Positions 1 to 5,627 of a stretch of 11,707 bases of DNA are shown here, one piece after another (the stretch's first letter is position 1; each line of letters starts with the position of its first letter). The DNA comes from Mucilaginibacter sp. UBA4741 (lineage in GTDB: Bacteria; Bacteroidota; Bacteroidia; Sphingobacteriales; Sphingobacteriaceae). The notes under the pieces were generated by a model. That model did not search any database. It was not told where the DNA came from and saw only the letters and a list, made by a program, of their open reading frames with translations. A program made the translations under genes and the position numbers. The stretch spans positions 20,137-31,843 of the forward strand of contig DHIR01000171.1 in the NCBI GenBank assembly GCA_002403905.1, read 5' to 3'.

Positions 1-2
1 CA

Positions 3-17
3 CTCGTTGCAAACGAG
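3..17. repeat. Short perfect hairpin at window edge
   Basis: CTCGTT (3-8) and AACGAG (12-17) are exact reverse complements around a 3-nt loop. No T-run follows on either strand, so it is not a standard intrinsic terminator. It may belong to whatever lies to the left of the window. Confidence 0.4.
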
Positions 18-35
18 CGCAAGAAAGTAGCTAGC

Positions 36-68
36 AGACTTGCGAAGTTTTTAAAACTTCGCAAGTCT
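36..68. repeat. 16-bp perfect inverted repeat
   Basis: AGACTTGCGAAGTTTT (36-51) is exactly repeated in reverse complement at 53-68 around a single centre base, giving a 33-nt near-palindrome. Neither strand has a T-run after the arm, so termination is doubtful. Hairpins of this kind recur between genes in Bacteroidetes, and a dispersed REP-like element is the best guess. That recurrence is from general knowledge and was not checked here. Confidence 0.75.
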
Positions 69-75
69 CACTTTA

Positions 76-90
76 CCTAAGTAACTTAGG
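76..90. repeat. 7-bp perfect inverted repeat
   Basis: CCTAAGT (76-82) and ACTTAGG (84-90) are exact reverse complements around one base. It lies between the 33-nt palindrome and the first TGATTCA copy. No function is assigned. Confidence 0.5.
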
Positions 91-92
91 CA

Positions 93-290
93 TGATTCAC
101 AAAAGTGATTCACCTAGTAATTTCTAAAGTTGTAAAAAATACATAAAGTATTTATATTCAGTAATTTATGTTAATTACTTAAAGTACTTGTACTGATTCA
201 AGGTGATTCACTCTATTTTTACAAAATACTCATTAACAAATGCTTACACGCAAAAAGTGATTCAGGTGATTCACTATTTTTGTGAATCAC
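93..290. repeat. TGATTCA repeat cluster with terminal inverted copy
   Basis: Six direct copies of TGATTCA(C) lie in three doublets: 93-100 with 105-113, 194-200 with 203-211, and 257-264 with 266-274. A seventh, inverted copy (GTGAATCAC) is at 282-290. The second and third doublets share a longer imperfect repeat, TGATTCA-(A)-GGTGATTCACT-(CT)-ATTTTT. The inverted copy can pair with either member of the third doublet: 9 bp with 266-274, or 11 bp between 254-264 and 283-293. The array could be protein-binding iterons or the remains of a mobile element. No gene in the window explains it. Confidence 0.65.
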
Positions 291-299
291 TTTGAAAAG

Positions 300-340
300 A
301 AAAAAGGCGATTTGAGTGATCCCCAAGTCGCCTTTTTTTT
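300..340. terminator. Bidirectional intrinsic terminator after cysN
   Basis: AAAAGGCGATTTG (302-314) pairs with CAAGTCGCCTTTT (324-336), 13 bp with one G-T wobble and a 9-nt loop. Eight Ts follow on the plus strand (333-340), and six As at 300-305 give a T-run on the minus strand. It sits 20 nt past the cysN stop codon, so it should end the sulfate operon. It may also stop transcripts arriving from the left. Confidence 0.85.
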
Positions 341-359
341 ATGTGAAGTCTATTGCTTA

Positions 360-1610
360 TTAATCTGCCACGTTACGTAACATTACAGCGCCTACTGTAA
401 CATTAGTGCGGCTATCAATAATAATAGCGCCACCGTTAGCTTTGTTGTCCTGGTAGCGGTCAAACGCTAATGGGTCTGCGGTTTTAATAATTATACGGCC
501 TATATCGTTTAGTCTAAAATCATCACTTTGTTCTTTTTCAAGCGTGTTGATGTTAACCTTGTAAAGCGTTTCTTGTATTTTACAACGGGTTACTTTACTG
601 TTATGCTGTATAAAATAGGTATGAGTAGTATCTAAAGCACGGGTATCCATCCAGCAAAGATCGGCCTCAATTAATTGAGAAACCTCCGGCTGGTAGCTGC
701 TGTTTACTAACAGGTCGCCACGGCTGATATCGATCTCGTCTTTTAAATGTACCGTTACAGACATTCCGGCTAAAGCTTCTTCGGGTTCTTTATCTAACAA
801 CTCAATTTTTGTAATGGTCGATTTAAAACCTGATGGCAATACCGTAACCTTATCATTCACTTTAAATGAGCCTGAAGACACACGACCGGCGTAACCACGG
901 TAATCATGCAACTCCTCAGTTTGAGGGCGTATAACCCATTGTATGGGCAAACGGGCGTGTTCTGTACTGTTATCAACGCTTACATCAATGGTTTCCAGGA
1001 AATGTAAAAGACTTTCGCCCTTATACCAGCCCATGTTGTCTGAATTGTTTACAATATTATCGCCTTTAAGGGCGCTTACGGGGATAGGGTGGACGTTCTT
1101 TAATCCAACCTTGCCGGCTAAGGTATTGTAGTCTTTTAATATGTTGTTATAAACATCTTCGCTATAATCAACCATATCCATTTTGTTGATACAAACTACC
1201 ACCTGCTCTATACCTAATAATGCTACCAGGAATGAGTGACGTATAGTTTGCTCAATAACACCTTTACGTGCATCTATCAAAATAATAGCCAAATTAGCAT
1301 TTGACGCGCCGGTTACCATATTACGGGTATATTGAATATGTCCCGGAGTATCAGCTATAATGAATTTTCGTTTTTCGGTTTGGAAGTATTTGTAAGCAAC
1401 ATCAATAGTAATACCCTGCTCACGCTCGGCTTTAAGGCCGTCGGTTAAAATAGCAAGGTCAATACTTCCATCGTCGTTTTTACGGTTTGATGAATGTAAA
1501 GCTTCCAGTTGATCTGCTAATATAGAGTCGCTATCATACAGTAATCTACCTATTAGGGTACTTTTACCATCATCAACACTACCTGCAGTTATAAATTTTA
1601 AAATGTCCAT
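360..1610 (-). CDS. cysN: Sulfate adenylyltransferase subunit 1 (CysN GTPase)
   Basis: This is the GTPase subunit of ATP sulfurylase. With CysD it makes adenosine 5'-phosphosulfate (APS) from sulfate and ATP, coupled to GTP hydrolysis, in the cytoplasm. With the start at 1610 the protein has 416 residues. The P-loop GSVDDGKST is at 10-18, the switch I region TDGLKAEREQGITID at 56-70, DTPG at 87-90 and NKMD at 142-145, followed by EF-Tu-like beta-barrel domains. There is no C-terminal APS kinase domain, so this is not a CysNC fusion. The frame is open upstream to an ATG at 1730, but that extension would run through a repeat-bearing spacer into cysD, whereas MDILKFITAGSVDDGKST is the usual CysN start. 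It is the last gene of the operon, 64 nt after cysD, and is followed by a terminator hairpin. Confidence 0.96.
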   Translation of the reverse strand: MDILKFITAGSVDDGKSTLIGRLLYDSDSILADQLEALHSSNRKNDDGSIDLAILTDGLKAEREQGITIDVAYKYFQTEKRKFIIADTPGHIQYTRNMVTGASNANLAIILIDARKGVIEQTIRHSFLVALLGIEQVVVCINKMDMVDYSEDVYNNILKDYNTLAGKVGLKNVHPIPVSALKGDNIVNNSDNMGWYKGESLLHFLETIDVSVDNSTEHARLPIQWVIRPQTEELHDYRGYAGRVSSGSFKVNDKVTVLPSGFKSTITKIELLDKEPEEALAGMSVTVHLKDEIDISRGDLLVNSSYQPEVSQLIEADLCWMDTRALDTTHTYFIQHNSKVTRCKIQETLYKVNINTLEKEQSDDFRLNDIGRIIIKTADPLAFDRYQDNKANGGAIIIDSRTNVTVGAVMLRNVAD

Positions 1611-1674
1611 AATTGTAATTTCGGATTTCGGATTTTCGATTTCGGATTTAGATCCATAATTAAAGATTCGAAAT
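1611..1674. repeat. Heptad tandem repeat in cysD-cysN spacer
   Basis: On the plus strand, 1619-1652 read as consecutive units TTTCGGA, TTTCGGA, TTTTCGA, TTTCGGA, TTTAGA. A related ATTCGAAATTT lies at 1667-1677. The units occupy the translation initiation region of cysN on the coding strand. Read in the cysN frame they encode a spurious repetitive peptide (KSEIENPKSEI). Such AATCCGAAATC-type repeats are, to my knowledge, dispersed in spacers of many bacterial genomes. Confidence 0.6.
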
Positions 1675-2583
1675 TTAGAAATATCCCCCTTTCTTCCTGT
1701 CTTCCATTGCAGCTTCTGATACCTTATCATCTATACGGGCACCACGCTCACTAATTTTCGATTCGCTTATCTCGTCAATAATATCGTCTATCAAAAACGC
1801 ATCCGATGCAACAGCTGCGGTACAGGTCATATCACCAACGGTGCGGAAACGTACGGTCCTGCGTTCAATGATATCATCCTCGTCCATATTTAAAACAGGA
1901 GAGGCCGCCATTAACTGGCCATTGCGTACAATAGTATCACGCTCGTGTGCAAAATATATACTCGGAAGTTCTATTTTTTCCCTGCGGATATAGTTCCAAA
2001 CATCTAGCTCTGTCCAGTTACTGATAGGGAACACCCTAACATTTTCACCTTTATGTATTTTGCCGTTGTAGATATTCCATAACTCGGGGCGCTGGCGTTT
2101 TGGATCCCATTGACCAAACTCGTCACGTACAGAAAATATACGTTCTTTAGCGCGGGCCTTTTCTTCATCACGGCGTGCACCACCTATACAGGCATCAAAT
2201 TTATGCGCTGCAATGGTGTCTAATAAGGTCACGGTTTGTAACGGATTGCGACTAGCATTTTTACCTTTTTGCTCAACTACTTTACCTTGATCTATTGAAT
2301 CTTGTACGTTACCAACTATCAGTCGTTCACCCAAGCGTTTAACCATGGCATCGCGATATTCAATAGTTTCTATAAAATTATGGCCGGTATCAATATGTAC
2401 CAGCGGAAAAGGAAACTTACCCGGACGAAAAGCCTTCTCGGCCAAACGTACCAGTGTAATAGAATCTTTTCCTCCCGAAAATAAAAGCGCTGGGCGCTCA
2501 AACTGGCCGGCTACTTCACGCAGAATATGTATCGCTTCTGCTTCAAGCTCGTCTAAATAATCCAGTTGGTTGTATTTACTCAT
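1675..2583 (-). CDS. cysD: Sulfate adenylyltransferase subunit 2 (CysD)
   Basis: This is the catalytic subunit of ATP sulfurylase and partner of CysN, forming APS and pyrophosphate from sulfate and ATP. The 302-residue length is typical of the family. The PP-loop SGGKDS is at 36-41, followed by HIDTGHNF at 63-70 and the conserved basic stretch GGARRDEEKARAKERIFS at 134-151. The C-terminus ends in the family's usual ...DRKKGGYF. The start MSKYNQLDYLDELEAEAIHI matches typical CysD N-termini. It lies between cysH (80-nt spacer with tandem repeats) and cysN (64-nt spacer), all on the minus strand. The gene is intact with no missing motif. Confidence 0.97.
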   Translation of the reverse strand: MSKYNQLDYLDELEAEAIHILREVAGQFERPALLFSGGKDSITLVRLAEKAFRPGKFPFPLVHIDTGHNFIETIEYRDAMVKRLGERLIVGNVQDSIDQGKVVEQKGKNASRNPLQTVTLLDTIAAHKFDACIGGARRDEEKARAKERIFSVRDEFGQWDPKRQRPELWNIYNGKIHKGENVRVFPISNWTELDVWNYIRREKIELPSIYFAHERDTIVRNGQLMAASPVLNMDEDDIIERRTVRFRTVGDMTCTAAVASDAFLIDDIIDEISESKISERGARIDDKVSEAAMEDRKKGGYF

Positions 2584-2663
2584 GTGTTTAATTAGTGAGT
2601 TATTGAATGAGTGAATGAGTGAATGATTTAAAAAATCTTTAACTCAATAATTCATTAATTACT
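2584..2663. repeat. 8-bp tandem repeat inside inverted arms, cysH-cysD spacer
   Basis: Three copies of TGAATGAG (last one TGAATGAT) run in tandem at 2604-2627. They lie between inverted arms TGAGTTATTGA (2596-2606) and TCAATAATTCA (2644-2654), which match at 10 of 11 positions. The spacer could therefore form a loose stem-loop in the polycistronic mRNA. No T-run follows, so it is unlikely to be a terminator. Confidence 0.55.
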
Positions 2664-3380
2664 CTATTTATTATCAATTATTAACTCGTGCAGGCCGCAT
2701 TCTTTTTTTGATTGGTCTTCCCACCACCAACGGCCTGCTCTAAAATCTTCGCCTTCTCTAATCGCTCTTGTACATGGCTGGCACCCAATGCTTGGGAAGC
2801 CTTTGTCATGTAAGGTATTATAAGGTACGTTATGTTTTTTTATGTATTCTTTTACTTCATCCAAAGTCCAGCTAAAAACAGGGTGGAACTTGACAAGGTT
2901 ATGCGCCTCGTCCCATTCTACATTATGCATATCGTGTCTGTTTACAGATTGCTCTGCACGTATACCGGTTATCCAGCATTTATTGCCTGCCAAAGCCCTG
3001 TTTAATGGTTCGACTTTACGTATGCCACAACATTCTTTCCGATTCTCTACCGATTCATAAAAACTGCTCGGGCCCTTTTCGTTCAGCATTTTCTCCAAAG
3101 GCTCGTTTTGCGGATAATAAGCATGAACCGGCTTACTATACATTTCCATGGTACGGTTCCAAACATAGTACGTTTCCGGAAATATGCGGCCCGTTTCCAG
3201 AGTGAAAACTTTAATGGGGATGTTGTTGGTAAAAATCATGTGAGTGATCACCTGATCTTCCCAGCCAAAGCTGGTAGAAAAAACGATCTCGCCCTGAAAG
3301 TGTTCAGCTAATTTAGTTAAAGCCGCTACAGGATCAAGTCCTGCGGTTAATTGCTTTATTTCTTCTGCCTGGGTACTCAT
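2664..3380 (-). CDS. cysH: Assimilatory APS reductase (CysH family, [4Fe-4S] type)
   Basis: This enzyme reduces activated sulfate to sulfite with thioredoxin or a similar donor. The 238 residues include the PP-loop-like start FSTSFGWEDQ (34-43), the CCGIRKVEPL motif (Cys117, Cys118), GCQPC (Cys200, Cys203) and the C-terminal catalytic ECGLH (Cys228). The two cysteine pairs bind a [4Fe-4S] cluster in bacterial APS reductases and are absent from the PAPS-only E. coli enzyme. APS is therefore the likely substrate, in agreement with the lack of an APS kinase gene in the operon. The start codon overlaps the stop of the upstream fusion gene by one base (TAATG), indicating translational coupling. 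The stop is TAG. Confidence 0.95.
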   Translation of the reverse strand: MSTQAEEIKQLTAGLDPVAALTKLAEHFQGEIVFSTSFGWEDQVITHMIFTNNIPIKVFTLETGRIFPETYYVWNRTMEMYSKPVHAYYPQNEPLEKMLNEKGPSSFYESVENRKECCGIRKVEPLNRALAGNKCWITGIRAEQSVNRHDMHNVEWDEAHNLVKFHPVFSWTLDEVKEYIKKHNVPYNTLHDKGFPSIGCQPCTRAIREGEDFRAGRWWWEDQSKKECGLHELIIDNK

Positions 3381-4885
3381 TACAATATTTTGGTTACAAA
3401 GGTAATAATGCTTTTAAGACTTATCAATATAACTATTACAGCTACCGACATCATTATGGCCTTGGTTGATATTTTGTTAGATATTTTAGCCGCTATTGGC
3501 GATGCCAGCGCGCTGCCCAAAACCAAGCCTGCAACAGCTTCCCAATGGGCGCCATTTAACATGGTGATAAAGGTTAGGGAACTCATTAAGGCTATAAAAA
3601 ATCTTGATAATTTTACAGTTCCTAACGAAAAGCGTGGGCTACGTCCACCGGCTATTAAAGTTGATAATACAATAGATCCCCAGCCGCCGCCACCAACTGC
3701 ATCAATAAAACCACCACCAAAACCTAAAAATGATATTCTTTTTATTTTGCCGCCTACACGTTTACGTTTTAAGTTAAGTCCTTTTGAAAATATTACAACA
3801 CCTAAAATAAGGGTGTATAAAGAAACTATAGGTTTTGAGTATTGGCTATAATGTTCTAATGATGACAGGATATAAGCACCGAGTACAGCACCTATTATAC
3901 CTGGAATTAATAATAATTTAAATAATTTCCAGTTAACATTACCCATGCGATAATGCATCCAGCCGGCTATGCCGTTACTTAATATCTCTGATAAATGTAC
4001 ACCCATACTAGCCGAAGCAGGAGGGATGCCCATGGACAAAGAGAATGTAGTTGATGTAACACCATAAGACATACCTATTGCGCCATCAATTAAGGCAAAA
4101 ACAAACCCGGCCCCTAAGAAATAGTAAAATATAGGATTGATCTCTTGTGCGTAAGCCCTAAATTCGGGCTGATTAAACCATAAAGTAGTTACGGCTACGG
4201 CAATTGAAAACACTATAGAAAGCCAGATTAACCACTTTAAGTTTTTACGTTCGGCTTTTTGCTCTACCAGTACAGAGGTTACTTCATTCAGTCTTTTAAC
4301 CTTATCGGTAAAATCACCGCTTAATGTATTACGGAGGTTACTCATTTGCTGTAACGATATATCCAGTTCGGCAGGAAGGCTTTCGTTTAAAACTTCTTTA
4401 AGGCGCTTTGCTATAGTAGGCGACTTACCGTTGGTTGATATACCTATTTTAAGATCGCCCTTTTGCACAATTGATCCCAAATAAAAATCGCATAACTCAG
4501 GTTTGTCGACTACGTTTATCAATAGCTTACGCTGGTGTGCCGATTCCCTGATATATTGATTCAGTTTTGAATCATCAGTAGCAGCAATAACCAGATCGGC
4601 ATTATCCAGATCATTATCTGTAAAAGATTTTTCAATGATCTTAATAGTTGGATATGTTATAGACAGATCTCTAATTTCCTGAATCACGGTTTTAGCCACA
4701 ATAGTAACTCTTGCATCGTTACTATTGTGCAAAATAGCGGTTAGCTTTTCTAAGCCAACATTACCGGCTCCAATAAGCACGGTATGTAAATCATTCAGTT
4801 TTAAAAAAACAGGAAACAATTGATTGCCGCCGGTCTTTTCATCCTGAACTGTAATAAGTTCATTATTTTCCGATAACAACGTCAT
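3380..4885 (-). CDS. Fusion: siroheme synthase N-domain + TSUP (TauE/SafE) permease
   Basis: The 501-residue protein joins two known families. Residues about 24-210 resemble the N-terminal part of CysG / yeast Met8 (precorrin-2 dehydrogenase and sirohydrochlorin ferrochelatase), with the NAD-binding glycine motif LIGAGNVGLEK (37-47), INVVDKP (123-129, with the Asp that is catalytic in CysG/Met8) and ISTNGKSPTIAKRLKE (149-164). Residues about 215-501 are a hydrophobic TauE/SafE (TSUP, DUF81) domain with roughly eight or nine membrane segments. It shows the family's internal duplication: GFVFALIDGAIGMSYG (260-275) and GFGGGFIDAVGGGGWG (388-403). The enzyme half should face the cytoplasm. TSUP proteins carry sulfite, sulfonates or sulfate in other bacteria, and Corynebacterium CysZ is a TSUP protein in a cys cluster. 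No other sulfate transporter is visible here, so sulfate or sulfite movement is inferred. The gene overlaps cobA by 23 nt and cysH by 1 nt. Confidence 0.9.
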   Translation of the reverse strand: MTLLSENNELITVQDEKTGGNQLFPVFLKLNDLHTVLIGAGNVGLEKLTAILHNSNDARVTIVAKTVIQEIRDLSITYPTIKIIEKSFTDNDLDNADLVIAATDDSKLNQYIRESAHQRKLLINVVDKPELCDFYLGSIVQKGDLKIGISTNGKSPTIAKRLKEVLNESLPAELDISLQQMSNLRNTLSGDFTDKVKRLNEVTSVLVEQKAERKNLKWLIWLSIVFSIAVAVTTLWFNQPEFRAYAQEINPIFYYFLGAGFVFALIDGAIGMSYGVTSTTFSLSMGIPPASASMGVHLSEILSNGIAGWMHYRMGNVNWKLFKLLLIPGIIGAVLGAYILSSLEHYSQYSKPIVSLYTLILGVVIFSKGLNLKRKRVGGKIKRISFLGFGGGFIDAVGGGGWGSIVLSTLIAGGRSPRFSLGTVKLSRFFIALMSSLTFITMLNGAHWEAVAGLVLGSALASPIAAKISNKISTKAIMMSVAVIVILISLKSIITFVTKIL

Positions 4886-5627
4886 GTGTTTTTCTGCGTG
4901 ATTGGAATAAAGGGTGCAATGCTACTACTTCGCCAAGTATAATAATGGCAGGCGAAGTGAGATTATTCCCCTTAACAATTTCAACTATGTTATCAACTAT
5001 ACCGATAGCTAGTTTTTCTTGCGGTGTTGACCCATTCTGGATCACTGCTACCGGTAGTTTATTTTTATCTTCTTTTTTAAATATCTCTACAATTTCCTGT
5101 AGTTTATTTAATCCCATTAGTACAACAACTGTAGCCCGGCTGCGTGCAGCTTCATACAGATCGTTTGATATATTTCCGCTGCTGGTTGTACCGGTTACTA
5201 CCCAAAAACTCTCACTTAAACCGCGATGCGTAACCGGGATATGCTGTAAACCCGGAACAGAAATAGAACTTGATATGCCCGGAATAACTTGTGCAGGTAT
5301 ATTATGTGCGGCTGCATAATCCAACTCTTCATAACCACGGCCAAATACAAACGGATCACCACCTTTTAGCCTCACAACATGGCCATAATTAATGGCATAA
5401 TCAACCATTAACTTATTTACAGCATCTTGTGAGTAGGAATGATCGCCTGAGCGTTTGCCAACATAAATTTTTTCGGCATTCACGGCAAAATCTAACAACT
5501 CTTCATTCACTAAAGCGTCATACAAAACCACATCTGCAGTCTGTAACGCTTTAATGCCTTTTAGTGTTATCAAGTCTGCATCACCAGGCCCCGCACCAAC
5601 TAACGTTATCTTGGGTTCCTTACTCAT
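4863..5627 (-). CDS. cobA: Uroporphyrinogen-III C-methyltransferase (SUMT)
   Basis: This enzyme methylates uroporphyrinogen III twice with SAM to give precorrin-2, the first committed step to siroheme. The 254-residue protein covers the full tetrapyrrole methyltransferase fold. It has VGAGPGDADLIT (10-21), the conserved LKGGDPFVFGRG (87-98) and the SAM-site segment GISS (117-120). It matches the C-terminal half of E. coli CysG, while the N-terminal CysG half is encoded by the next gene fused to a permease, so the two genes together complete siroheme synthesis. Its start overlaps the sir stop by 4 nt (ATGA) and its end overlaps the fusion gene by 23 nt. Nothing points to cobalamin synthesis in this context. 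Confidence 0.95.
   Translation of the reverse strand: MSKEPKITLVGAGPGDADLITLKGIKALQTADVVLYDALVNEELLDFAVNAEKIYVGKRSGDHSYSQDAVNKLMVDYAINYGHVVRLKGGDPFVFGRGYEELDYAAAHNIPAQVIPGISSSISVPGLQHIPVTHRGLSESFWVVTGTTSSGNISNDLYEAARSRATVVVLMGLNKLQEIVEIFKKEDKNKLPVAVIQNGSTPQEKLAIGIVDNIVEIVKGNNLTSPAIIILGEVVALHPLFQSRRKTHDVVIGK

Noticed and set aside
36..68. Intrinsic terminator
   Set aside because: No T-run follows the palindrome on either strand.
93..290. CRISPR array
   Set aside because: The repeats are only 7-9 bp, unevenly spaced (9-13 bp within doublets, 64-101 bp between), and one is inverted. No cas gene is present.
1611..1730. Longer CysN start at 1730 adding 40 residues
   Set aside because: The extension is translated from the tail of cysD and a heptad repeat. 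The family N-terminus begins at the ATG at 1610.
3351..3851. 166-codon plus-strand frame opposite the permease gene
   Set aside because: It is antisense to a well-supported membrane protein and has no recognisable domain. Long antisense frames are common opposite such genes.
4945..5319. 124-codon plus-strand frame opposite cobA
   Set aside because: It is antisense to conserved SUMT motifs and shows no family features.
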